This document shows, piece after piece, positions 47,316-58,276 of a stretch of DNA of 64,000 nt (its first letter is position 1; each line of letters opens with the position of its first letter). Below the pieces are notes generated by a model. It worked only from the letters and a program-made list of their open reading frames with translations, was not told the origin of the DNA and searched no databases. Source of the DNA: Myrica gale. Lineage: Eukaryota; Streptophyta; Magnoliopsida; Fagales; Myricaceae. A program made the translations under genes and the position numbers. The DNA lies in assembly GCA_963930655.1 (NCBI GenBank), contig OZ005608.1, positions 14,942,001 through 15,006,000 on the forward strand, in the 5' to 3' direction.

Positions 47316-48827
47316 ACTCTATACCAACTCTTCCTATCCTTCTCCTCCTTCAAAGATTCGGTCCACCCTCCTTAGAAATGACCAAGCTTGGTTTAAAAGA
47401 AGCTCTATGGTGGTGAAGAGGACATGGTAAGTTTGAAGAATAATGGTGTCAAATGACTAGGGTTTTCAAGGTAGGACTTTTGTCTACAACAAGAGAGATT
47501 TACTTGGCTTTTGGAATGGGTTTTGGCAAGCTAGATGGAAGTTGTTTAGAGGCAAGATGAAATAGAGCAAACCTTGAACATTGCATGAGAGATTCGGCTA
47601 AGGGAAGCAAAAGGGAGAGAGTTGTGTAAGCTTGTAAGATTCGGCCAAGAGAGGAGAGGTTTAAGAGTGAAAATGCTTGAGTGTTTAGGTCAAGAGAAAA
47701 TGTGTGAGATTGAGTCTCCCAAAGCATTTGACATAAAGCTTGAGAGTGAAATGACAAGAGAGCAAAAGAAAGAGGAAGAGGGGATGGATGGGGTGTTGGC
47801 CGACCAAGCTAAGGCCCTTTGTCTTCTCTCTCTTTCTTATTTCTTTTCACCTTTTTCTCTCACATCAATTGTCTCCAAAAGCTTGTCTTGCATTTTGAAA
47901 TCCTTCTCTCTCTCTTCCCATTCATTTCCATCGACATTCACTCCCCTTTCTCACTTTTTCTCTTCTCTTTTCACTTCCATGAGTTGTCTCATCAATTCTT
48001 ACACACTTACACCTTCTTACACATCTCTTACACATCACATGGCACCTCATTTTAGCTTTCAAATTTCCTCTCCTTGCCTTTCACGTAGAAGCCCTCCTTT
48101 GCTTAGTTTGGTTGCTTTTCAACCATCCTAGTTACTTCCACATTAATATGCAACTAACTTTCAACTTGGTTTTCACTTATCACCTAACTTATCACTTTAT
48201 AAGCTCTCTTACTTATCTATCCATTCCAATAGCTTATCACCTTACAAATATGATACCTTATCATGTGATAATGGCCTTATCACTCTAAAGGTTTCCTAGC
48301 TTATCATGCTTGCTTATCACTATGATAAGCAAGTGTGCTTATCAATTAAATCATTTCTAAACTTATCACATAACTACATAGCTTATCATTGAATATTCTT
48401 ATGGAAATTCTAATAATATAGAATACATCATAATATTACATGTCACATACAATATTTAATCCATGTATTCAAAAGAATTTCATTATTTAATCTATTAATA
48501 ATTTCGGCTTATACAAGGAAATTATTTAAGCATAATTCAAATTATATGGTCCATGAATCATATTAGGTAAAAATATTAATTTGTAAAAGAGGAACTTACT
48601 TGAAATTTTCGGCTCTTAGTATAATATAATTTATACTTGCATAAAATGGCATATTAATTATTTAAGGAGATTTTATGAAATAAAATCCCATTTTAATCGA
48701 AATACCATAACATAAAAATTAGGCCATACATTGGCCAAAATATAGCCCCATTAAGAAATAAAAACTATTACATCGGAAAATAAAATAATACATAAGCAAT
48801 TACGTAGGAGAAAATCGGGGTCTCACA

Positions 48828-48832
48828 GTACC
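48828..48832. repeat. TSD of LTR C, right copy (GTACC)
   Basis: It matches 41790-41794; the B 5' LTR resumes after it. Confidence 0.92.
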
Positions 48833-51800
48833 GACCGGTGCCCCTTATCTTAACTTATCGTTTCATAAAACTTCTCATATTCTTTCCATAAAAATCATTG
48901 CATAACTTTCTTCTTGAAAAATTCATGCAATGCACATGTCATGTCATGCTTGCTTAAAATTCATACTTGCTTAAAATTCATGCTTGTTCATGAAATTCAT
49001 ATCATGTCATGCTTTCTTAAAACCCATACTTGTTCATGAAACGATGCAGTGTGTCATTCCAGTTTTGAAAAGAAATACTTACTGTCCACTTACAGTATCC
49101 ACTTACAGTTGGTCCTCTTGTTCGTATATACAGACACGTGGATCGCCTACAAGCGATTCAAATATTCTTTTAGACTTTAAGAATTATGAAATCATTTCTT
49201 TTTGAAATCAGTCATCAATCGAAGATATATATATGTATATATATATATATTTACTGAAATTCATTTAATTACAAAATAATTATTTTATTCTTTTCCTTAA
49301 CAAATATTCAAAACTTAGTTTATTAAATCATTAATATTTTTATTGAAATAAAAATATATTTATCCATATACATGTCTCGATTAGGGTTAAATAATACTCA
49401 TAGGTTTAGATTTAAACCTAAGTCTCTTTTTATTACACGTACTACATTAAAACCTTATTTCTAACTATTAATAAATTATTCATGATTAAATCTTAACTTA
49501 GACTTTAACCCTCAAATAAAACCCGAGTAAAACTTAACTAGGGTTCCAATAATATTTAATAAAGATCATGGCTCTATAATATTATTCCAACTAGCCTAAC
49601 CCTAATTTTTCTCATCCAACACAACAATGAAAATACATAAATCATGAATTGCACTTAGGGTTAACTTTTCTTGCAACTTTCGGCCACTACCATTTATGCA
49701 CCAATTAAATCACAACTCTTTCTCCAAGGGTGATCCCATCCTCCAATCAACAATTTCACAACCTAATATCTATAATTCAAAGCACCAACACCATACACTA
49801 TACTCATGGCATTCGGCCAACACATGTTTTTACCCAATGATTAGTTTTCTTTTATTTCCTTCAACATGCATGCTTCCAATACTTAACATAATCATCTACT
49901 ATGCATTTAAGGTCATAAATCTTGCACATGTTAAGGCCAATGTCCAGATCTACACATATTCAAAACTATACATGAAAATCCACATAGCTTATTTTCGGCC
50001 TTACCCCAAAATGTACCCTTTTCATGCTAAAAATTATATTATGCATATCCTTTGCATTTGTGACCTAACTAGCATGCATACACTTAATCCTTTTTATCAA
50101 ATAATTCCATCAACAATAGATCTACTCTTTATTCACACTAATATCCATAGATCTAAACAAAGATATCATTTTTCATCACCCAACATATCAAAAACTTAGA
50201 TCTAACTTCCTTTAGCTTGCATTGTTCTCCATTTACATTTTTCTTCACATACAACCTTAGATCTAGGGCTTCCATGGTTAGATCTAGCATGTAAACAACT
50301 TAGGGTTCCTAAGCATCAAAGATCTAACAACATCAAGGCATCTATCAAAATAAAACTTCAAGATCTTATACATAGGCCATTCGGCCACTCATGCTAACCC
50401 AACAAAATCATTTTAGCCTTACCTTGTTGTTTGTCCAAGCTTGAGCACCTAGAAAATAAAACATCTATGGTTAGTACTTGTGATGCTTAAGGCAAGAACA
50501 TCAATGAACTAATCTTACCTTTACTCTTTACCAACTCTTCCTATCCTTTTCCTCCTTCAAAGATTCGGTCCACCCTCCTTAGAAATGACCAAGCTTGGTT
50601 GAAAAGAAGCTCTATGGTGGTGAAGAGTACATGGTAAGTTTGAAGAATAATGGTGTCAAATGGCTAGGTTTTCATGGTAGGATTTTTGTCTACAACAAGA
50701 GAGATTTACTTGGCTTTTGGAATGGGTTTTGGCAAGCTAGATGGAAGTGGTTTAGAGGCAAGATGAAATGCACAAACCTTGAACTCTTGAGTGTGAGATT
50801 CGGTCAAGGCTTGAAAATGGGAGAGAATGGAGAGGTTTGCAATATTCGGCCAAGGCTTGGAATGGGAGAGAGTTGAGTGAAATGGGGGGGGGGGGTTCGG
50901 TCATGGTATTAGCAAGGGGATTGGTGTGAGATTGAGTCTCCCCATGCAACCCTAAGGCTATGACATAGGGTTTGAGAGTGACTTGACAAGAGAGAGAGAA
51001 ATGAAAAAGCAAAAAAATGGAAAATGGTGAAGGGGGGGAGGGCCTTGGTCGACATTCCTAAGCTTCCCTTTCTTTCTTTTTTTATTTTCTTTTTACTTCA
51101 ATGCTTTGTCTTATCAATTCTTACACACTTACACCTTCTTACACATCTCTTACACATCACATGGCACCTCACTTTGGCTTTCAATTTTCTCCTCCTTGCC
51201 TTTCACGTAAAAGCCCTCCTTTGCTTAGTTTGGTTGCTTTCCAACCAACCTAGTTACTTCCACATTGAATTGCAACTAACTTTCAACTTGGTTTTCACTT
51301 ATCACCTAACTTATCACTTTATAAGCTCTCTTACTTATCTATCCATTCCAATAGCTTATCACCTTACAAGTATGATATCTTATCATGTGATAATGGCCTT
51401 AGCCTATCTCTACAATAATCACAAGGCCTTATCACTCTAAAAGTTTCCTAACTTATCATGCTTGCTTATCACTATGATAAGCAAGTGTGCTTATCAATTA
51501 AATCATTTCTAAACATATCACATAACTACATAGCTTATCTTTGAATATTCACATGAAAATTCTATAGAACACATCATAATATTACATGTCACATACAATA
51601 TTTAATCCATGTATTCAAAAGAATTGCATTATTTAATCTATTAATAATTTCGGCTTATACAAGGAAATTATTAAAGCATAATTCAAATTATATGGTCCAT
51701 GAATCATATTAGGTAAATGAAAAATATCAATTTGTAAAAGAGGAACTTACTTGGAAATTTCGGCTCTTAATATAATTTATACTTGCATAAAATGGCATTG

Positions 51801-51975
51801 AAATTTTTTAAAGAGATTTTATGAATTAAAATCCCATTTTAATCGAAATACCATAACATAAAAATTAGGCCATACATTGGCCAAAACATAGCCCCATTAA
51901 GAAATAAAAACTATTACATTGGAAAAATAAAAATAATACATAAGCAATTACGTAGGAGAAAATCGGGGTCTCACA
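48833..51975 (-). mobile_element. Element B 5' LTR, 5' piece
   Basis: This 3,143-bp piece completes the B 5' LTR, with TGTGAG at 51975. It is almost identical to 8422-11567, with a few substitutions and a shorter AT microsatellite near 49225-49250. It has the GATA palindrome at 51461-51485. It contains only non-conserved open frames and no gene. Confidence 0.92.
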
Positions 51976-52288
51976 CTCTTCTTACTTCGCTTGCTTGTGG
52001 GTTGAATGCCCCTTTACCTACAATTGGATCATACTATTGTTATTCATAGGTTTACTAGACGTATAGAGTAATCAATCAATTACTCACGCTTCATCATACA
52101 AAATTGTCCTTATTCCTCATTCAATATCTCATACTTCGTCATACAAAATCATTCATATCCTTGACTTCTAATTGGTGATCTTACACCACAAGGTATTTTC
52201 TTAAGTGAAAAACCTAGTAGGGTCTCCTAATAGGTCAATAGGAAACTTAGAAACTTAGGAAACATTTCGTGAAATTCAAAGAAGCCGG

Positions 52289-52419
52289 TCGAGCGCTCGT
52301 CGAGCGTTAGGCCTCTGTATAAAAGTGTTAAGGGACGCTCGAGCGTCGGTCGAGCGTGAAGTTTCTGCATGAATAATTCTTGAAGGGCGCTCGAGCGCTA
52401 GTCGAGCGCCTGTCGAGCG
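52289..52419. repeat. CGCTCGAGCG palindrome cluster 1 in LTR E
   Basis: TCGA cores start at 52289, 52300, 52339, 52350, 52391, 52402 and 52413. Within each group the spacing is 11 bp; groups are about 50 bp apart. Two groups open with a perfect 12-bp palindrome (52335-52346 and 52387-52398), followed by half-sites GTCGAGCG. Confidence 0.93.
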
Positions 52420-52865
52420 TCAGTCCATATTTCAGACACAAAACACACATTATACATCCAATACATACGAAATTTGTCTTAACATGCTCTCCTCTTATAA
52501 CCTCATATACAAGACTTAAACTTTATCACATTTCAACTCATTCCAACTCAATCTCTCAGCTAAAACATGAGTCCATCTCATAAATTAAGTTATTGCATTT
52601 CTTCCTCCTCTCTTGGTCTTTTTATCAAACACCTAGAGTGCATATTCGTTACTCTTGTGTATAAATTCTCAGATCTAACCACATTCTCCATGGTTTTGTG
52701 CACAATCCTTACAACTTTCTAAAGCTCATTAGATCTACATTTTCCTCAAAGAAAACACATGAATCTCAAGGAGAAAATCTAACAACACACAACCAACAAC
52801 CATTCAAAAGAAAAAGAGAACATAGGTGAAAATGGGTATGGCTTGGCCGGCCATAACCACTCACC

Positions 52866-52982
52866 TCCTTCTCTCTCTCTTTCTTTCTCTTCTTCCTTTC
52901 TTCTTCTTCTTTTCTCCTTCTTCTTTCTTTCTTCTCTTCTCTTCTTCTTCTTCTTTCTTTCTTCTCTTCTCTTCTCTTCTTC
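52866..52982. repeat. CT/TTC-rich low-complexity tract in LTR E
   Basis: A polypyrimidine run on the plus strand, purine on the E sense strand, matching the position and strand of D's tract. Open frames over it are composition artefacts. Confidence 0.9.
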
Positions 52983-53624
52983 GGTGGGAGCTAGGGCAAA
53001 TGGCTTTTCAATTTGGGGGGGCTGCTTGTACGGGAGAGCTTGGGGGAAGGGAAAAAGGAAAAATTGCCCTTTCCCCTTCTTTCCCTTTTTGCCCTCCATT
53101 TCTTCTTTCTTTTCCATTTCTGCCCCTCACGAAAATTTATTTCTCTTTTCTGCCACTCCCACAATTAACTCTAATATGTCTCTTCATCTTTGTTCCAAGG
53201 ATTCTCATATTTCCAAGGCTAAAGCCCCTAATTAAAATATTTCCAAATCTTGTAATTTAGGGACATTTTCCATTAATAAAACAATTTCATCAATCTCAAT
53301 TGCTCAAATCTAATGGCAATTAATATAACAGTCAGATCCTTGCTTAAAACTAACTTAAAACTTATAAAAATGTCAGGGGAAAAACCCCCTAAACATAACT
53401 TGAAATTAATTTATCAATACATACATCCTCAATAAAATTCCTTTACACTATCCCTTACTCAATACTATATATCATACCATGTCTGGGCTAATGTCTGTCG
53501 ACTTCCCACCATCTTAACCTCAATAAATTTCTTAACTAAGCTTATACAACTTTCCTCAATATTAGGGTTCACAAGTCTTCCATTGGAACTCCAAATTCAT
53601 CATATATGGAATTTTAACTGGTCC

Positions 53625-53771
53625 CGCTCGAGCGCCAACTTACTGTCCAACTCACTGCGTAGAATTCCCAAGGGCAGCTCGAGCACTTGTCGAGCGTTGG
53701 TCAAACGACAAGACACTGTCCTTCATATTTCCTTAAGGCCGCTCGAGCGCTTGTTGCCCGATGGTCGAGCG
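53625..53771. repeat. CGCTCGAGCG palindrome cluster 2 in LTR E
   Basis: TCGA cores start at 53628, 53679, 53690, 53743 and 53765. Spacing within groups is 11 bp, or 22 bp where the middle site has decayed (TTGCCCG at about 53754). Group spacing is 51-53 bp, as in cluster 1. Confidence 0.9.
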
Positions 53772-54059
53772 CAATGTTACCTAAAAATAGGGTGCTAAGA
53801 AAAATCTTCTTATTCCAACACCCTAATTGTGATCCTCCAATTAATTCACTAAATCCCCAAATACTCAACTTCAATATTGTCAAAACTACAAACAACATAT
53901 CAATTCAATTATAATTATAGATGCACAAAATGCTAGGGAAAATTTTCACTTAGACATAACCTTGGATTAATTCCCCTATACCTGCCTTCCTCAATAATTA
54001 GAGCACAACTTAAGGAGTCATAATTATTTTACCAAGCTAGAAAAAGTTGGGGTCTCACA

Positions 54060-54064
54060 CCCTA
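54060..54064. repeat. TSD of LTR E, right copy (CCCTA)
   Basis: It matches 6360-6364; element A's pol resumes immediately after. Confidence 0.92.
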
Positions 54065-55159
54065 TACTATTCACCCTGAAGGAACGAAGATGTATCAGGA
54101 CATCAAGAAAGTTTATTGGTGGCTGAATATGAAGAGGGAGCCGGGACAGCTGGCTATGATGCAATATGGGTGATTGTGGACCGATTGACCAAGTCAGCCC
54201 ACTTTCTGCCCATCAGGGTGAAGTATACCCCGGAGAGGCTAGCCGAAGTGTATCTCCAAGAAATTGTGAGACTCCATGGCATACCGAAGAGTATAGTGTC
54301 GGACAGGGACCCGAGATTTACGTCGAGATTTTGGAGAAGATTGCAGGAATCCCTAGGCACTAAATTGAATTTTAGCATTGCTTTCCACCCACAGACGAAT
54401 GGCCAATCTGAACGGACCATTCAAATTTTGGAAGAAATGCTTCGAGCGTGTGTCATTGATTTCAAAGGTAGCTGGGCTCAGTATCTGCTGTTAGCAGAGT
54501 TCGCATACAACAACAGTTTTTAATCAAGTATTGGTATGACACCATACGAAGCCCAATACGGGCAGAAGTGTAGGTCGCCATTGTATTGGGATGAAGTAGG
54601 AGAAGGGAGACTATTGGGGCCGGAGATAATTTTGCAGACAAAGGAGAAGATTCGGTTGATCAAAGAAAGACTTATTACGGCCCAAAGTCGACAAAAGAGT
54701 TATGCGGACAATCGGAGAAGGGAGTTGACCTTTGAAGAGGGAAGTAAAGTGTTTTTGAAGATTTCTCCAACGAAGGGGGTAGCGCGATTCGGAAAGAAGG
54801 GGAAGCTTCAGCCCCGGTTTATAGGACCTTTCTAGATCCTGGAGTGTGTTGGGCCAATGGCGTATAGATTGACATTACCGCCATCAATTGCAGGAGTTCA
54901 TGATGTGTTCCATGTATCGCTCCTACGCAAGTATGTGTCTGACTCCACTCATGAGTTAGAATATGAACCTTTGCAGATTAAGGAGAACCTTACCTATGTG
55001 GAGGAGCCAGTAAGGATTCTCGATATAAGGGAGCAACATTTGCGGACAAAGGTGATACCGCTTGTAAAGGTTATATGGAGAAATCATGGGGTAGAGGAGG
55101 CATCCTGGGAGTTAGAAAGCGATATGTATGAAAAGTACCCCCAGTTGAGAGGAGAATGA
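54065..55159 (+). pseudogene. pol: Element A pol, second part (integrase and C-terminus), decayed
   Basis: It resumes at the integrase N-terminus ([13 protein letters not shown]). A 142-bp deletion near 54137-54145 relative to J removes the CxxC of the zinc-binding motif and the first catalytic aspartate. The core continues with [12 protein letters not shown] and GQSERTIQ. Stops at 54522-54524 (TAA, J has CAA) and 54833-54835 (TAG, J has GAG) break it again. The last part (54857-55159) holds the chromodomain-like tail. Confidence 0.88.
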
Positions 55160-55322
55160 AATTTGAATATTTGCTTCCTTCTCTATTGATTGATTGATAT
55201 GGATGAGTATTTATTGTGTATTATTTGTGACTGATTTTCCTTGCATAAAGAATGTTAATACTTTGTGATATATGATGATATTTTGTATATGCTCATGACT
55301 GACCACTGTATTATGATGTCAG

Positions 55323-56183
55323 ATGCCACCGAGTAGTCGACCCCCACGTTCCCAGCATTCGGGCACGCCTTCTCAGAGAAGGATGACAGCACCTGAGTAT
55401 CGTAGCCTGTTCAGGGTTAACCATAGAACCCAAGGTTCGACAAGACCGTCGGGAAGCCATGAGGCTCCGACTCACGCATAACATGAAACCGATAGAGGAG
55501 ACCCGAGAAGAGCGTACCAAACTCATGTATCCTATTGGCAGCAAGGTATGGCGGGGACATACCAGCCCCCGCCACCCCCGACACTAGACCAACCTGGACC
55601 TTCCAGGTGGGGTCAACCCTTATCTCCAGATTGCTATGGATACCTGGAAGGCATTTATTGGTCGGAGTCGCCAATAAATGTCATTCCCTTAAGAACCGTT
55701 TTACCAGAAAATTTTGAGGAGGATCCAGAAGAGGATCCAGAGGAGGACCCAGAACCGGATCCGGAAGAGGATCCAGAGGAGGATCCGGAAGAGGAACCTA
55801 TGGAACAAAATCCGATGCCTAATGAGACAAGAGAACGACCTCAGAAGGAACCTAGACGTCGTGACCCGAGACATGAGTGTACACTTAGGAGATGTTCCGA
55901 CAAAAGACATCGTAGAAGAGTTAGGGCTCAAGACGCTGCATCTGAGACCCACCTTTCCTCACAAGAAGTAGAGTCTAGACCTAGGTATCATGGACCACCC
56001 GAGAACATAATCCATGACCCTAGTATAGATGAACTAAACCAAGGAGCTAGATCACAATCTTGGACGGGGAGTAATTCCCCAGATCACGTTTATCATGGGG
56101 AGATTAGTAGTGGGACAAACACAAATGTTCGTCCCTACCCCTATGGTCCTGCACCTTCGCAGTCAGGACAAAATTATTGGTAG
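55323..56183 (+). pseudogene. Element A extra 3' ORF, one nonsense codon
   Basis: This 287-codon frame is interrupted only by TAA at 55479-55481 (J has TCA). It keeps the N-terminal MPPSSRPPRSQHSGTPSQRR, the proline run, a longer EEDP tract, the basic block KRHRRRVRAQD and the C-terminal segment. It is clearly diverged from J, yet apart from the TAA the frame survives with codon-length indels, while A's gag and pol carry frameshifts. A splice-acceptor-like ATGTCAG precedes the ATG. Confidence 0.75.
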
Positions 56184-56210
56184 TAAAGAAATTCCGGGGT
56201 CAGAATTTTT

Positions 56211-56225
56211 AAAAGGAGAGGAGAA
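56211..56225 (+). other. Polypurine tract, element A
   Basis: AAAAGGAGAGGAGAA immediately before the 3' LTR (TGTGAG at 56226). Confidence 0.85.
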
Positions 56226-58276
56226 TGTGAGACCCCGATTATTTCCTATGTTATTTCTGCTGTATTAGCTTTTAATTTCCGATGTATTAGCTTTAATTTT
56301 ATTATGGGGCCATATTTTTGGCCAATGTATGGCCTAAGCTTTATGTTCAGGTACATCAATTAATATGAGATTTTATTTCATGAAATTTCCTAAATAATTT
56401 TCTTGTCATTTTGGGAAGTTTTGTGCAAAGTTTAAATTATATTTTCCTAGGAGCCGAAATTTGCAAGGTGAGTTTCTCTCTTATGAATTTATATTTTCCA
56501 TTTGCCTAGTGTGCTTCATGATCCATAAAAATTTAATTATGATTAAAGGTTTTTATATATAGGCCGAAAATAATTAAATTGAATAAAATCATGAATTTCT
56601 TTTAAGTATTGAATATTTTTGTGTCATTAATAGGTGGCATATATTATTTTTATTATGTGACCTAAGTTAATAAGTTGAATTATCATTAGAATAAAAGATG
56701 ATAAGTTATTAGGCATATGATAAGGTTTAAGAGAGATTAAAATGATAAGCACACTTGCTTATCATAGTGATAAGCAAGCATAATGATAAGTTAGGGAAAC
56801 TTTTTAGGTGAAAAGTCATTGTGGCTATTGTAGAGATAGGCTAGAGCCATTATCTTAAGATAAGAGACATTGCTTATGAGATGATAAGCTAAGTGAGTGA
56901 ACTAGATAAGCTAGAGAGCTTATAGGAGATAAGTTAGTTGGAATAGTAACTAAGTTGAAGGTTAGTTGCATTTCAAATGTGAGAGTAACCAAGTTGGTTG
57001 GAATTCAACCAAACAACATAAATGGAAGTCAAGGGAAGGCTTTTACGTGAAGTGCATGAGGAGAAGGGAAAAAAGCCAAGAGTTAATTGCCCATGTGAAG
57101 TTGTAAGAAGTGTAAGAGGTGCATTCATGTGACAAGACAACTCAATGGAAGTGAAAAGAGAGAAAAAGCAAGGGAGAAGAGTGATTCACGTGTAGATCAA
57201 GAGGGAAAAAGGAGAAAGAAATCCAATGCAAGGTCATGCTTTAGGAGACAAGAGTTGATTTGAGGAAAAAGGTGAAAAGAAGAGAGAGAAGAAAGAATCC
57301 ATGCTTGGTCGACCAAGACCCCCATTCATCCCCTTTTCTCCTTCAAACTTCTCTCTTGTCAATTCCACTTTGTCCTTGTCATGTGTCATAGCCATAACTC
57401 ACCTTGGGAGACTCATTCTCTCACACTTCACACTTGCAAATGCCTTGGCCGAATATCCCCATTTCACTTCACTCTCCATTTCTCCCTCACTTGGTCGAAT
57501 GCCTCATTTTCTCTCAACCCTCTCTTTTTCCTCTATTGGCCGAACCACTCCTCTAAGCTCAAAGTCTTGCTCTTTTCCTCTTGCATCCTAAATCACACTC
57601 CAAAAGCTCAAGTTTAGACCTCTCTTTGTGGTGACCGAATCCTCACCTTGTGCAACTCCATTTCCTCTTTTGAAAACCCTACTCATTAGCCTCCTTTCTC
57701 TTGAAGAAGTTTAGTTCATTTCCATTAGAACTAATCATTCAAGCTTACCATATTTTCCCCCCACCATAAAACCTACCTTAGCACCTGAAATCAAGCTTGG
57801 AACTACTCTAAGGAGGGTGAACCGAAATTTGGAAGAAGGAAGAGTTTTGGGTAAAAGTTTGGTGAAGGTAGAGGTAGGCTTGATTCTATTTAGTGTTCTT
57901 GCTTAAAGTTTTTCATAAGTTCTAACCTAGGGTATTTTATTGTGCTAGGTACTCAAGCTTGTGCTAATCATCAAGGTAAGGCCAAAGATGTGATGTTTTT
58001 GGTTTTGAATATAGTGTTGGCCGAATGTATCATGATAGGATCTTAAGTTAGTGTCTTGGGCGTTGTTAGATTTTGAGGTTATGAAATCAACCCTAAGGTA
58101 TAATGCTAGATCCAGCCATATAAACATGAGATCTAGGTTTGAATGTTGGAAAAATGCAAGGATTAAACAATGTATGTTAGATAAGTTTAGATCTAGACGT
58201 ATGTTGTGTTTGGCCGAATGAAAGTTGGATATTTCCTTAGATCTATTATTCTTGAAGTTCCTAAAGTGTAGATCTG
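56226..58276 (+). mobile_element. Element A 3' LTR, truncated
   Basis: The first 2,051 bp of the LTR match LTR G. Landmarks: GATA palindrome 56754-56778, CT-rich zone near 57320-57560, branch-like TTCTAAC at 57920-57926, acceptor at 57948, microexon-like block 57949-57975 with donor GTAAGGC. Homology to G stops after GTAGATCTG near 58276, where inverted LTR sequence (H) begins. No gene is seen. Confidence 0.85.

Larger units (their letters stand above)
41795..48827 (-). mobile_element. Solo LTR C, split by solo LTR D
   Basis: This minus-strand LTR of the J/B family (TGTGAG at 48827, GTGACA at 41795) has a perfect GTACC duplication and no internal domain. Without D and its duplication it is 4,040 bp. 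It presumably formed by recombination between the two LTRs of a full element inserted in B's 5' LTR. It carries the GATA palindrome at 48309-48333, an AT microsatellite near 43028-43060 and the CACGTG block near 42948. No gene is seen. Confidence 0.92.
7441..51975 (-). mobile_element. Element B, Tekay/Del-type chromovirus with tandem footprint
   Basis: On the minus strand the order is: 5' LTR (51975 to 40947, interrupted by C), internal region (40946 to 11568, interrupted by J), second LTR (11567 to 7570), then 129 bp of a further leader with its own primer-binding site (7569 to 7441). The sequence then breaks into LTR E. A normal single element ends at its second LTR. The extra leader shows that B was, or became, an LTR-internal-LTR-internal array whose far end was deleted. 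The LTRs (about 3,991 and 3,998 bp) differ at only a few sites by eye, so B is young. Confidence 0.85.
6365..54059 (-). mobile_element. Solo LTR E, split by element B
   Basis: This minus-strand LTR starts with TGTGAG at 54059 and ends with GTGACA at 6365. Its flanks carry a perfect CCCTA duplication and no internal domain remains, so it is a solo LTR by structure. Only 6365-7440 and 51976-54059 belong to it (about 3.16 kb); the rest is element B and its insertions. It aligns with solo LTR D over the 3' half and the purine tract, but has a different palindrome array. About 0.2 kb present in D is missing at the left B/E junction. Confidence 0.85.
51976..54059 (-). mobile_element. LTR E, right (5') piece
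   Basis: The first 2,084 bp of LTR E, read on the minus strand from TGTGAGACCCC at 54059. It has two clusters of TCGA-centred palindromes, a long CT-rich tract on the plus strand (52866-52982), and a segment (51985-52095) homologous to D 46060-46180. No gene is seen. Confidence 0.85.
2746..58276 (+). mobile_element. Element A, Tekay/Del-type chromovirus, outer host of the nest
   Basis: The parts of A visible here are: the end of the 5' LTR (2746-3028), the internal region to 6364, its continuation from 54065 to 56225, and a truncated 3' LTR (56226-58276). Solo LTR E, with everything nested inside it, splits A at CCCTA, which is duplicated at 6360-6364 and 54060-54064. Joining the two sides gives the gene order gag-PR-RT-RH-IN-extra ORF-PPT seen in J. 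A is inactive: it has frameshifts, nonsense codons, a changed protease motif and a 142-bp deletion in integrase. Confidence 0.9.

Noticed and set aside
52779-53260. Glutamate/lysine-rich and phenylalanine/serine-rich long frames
   Set aside because: Arise from the CT/GA microsatellite in LTR E; present in several frames on both strands.
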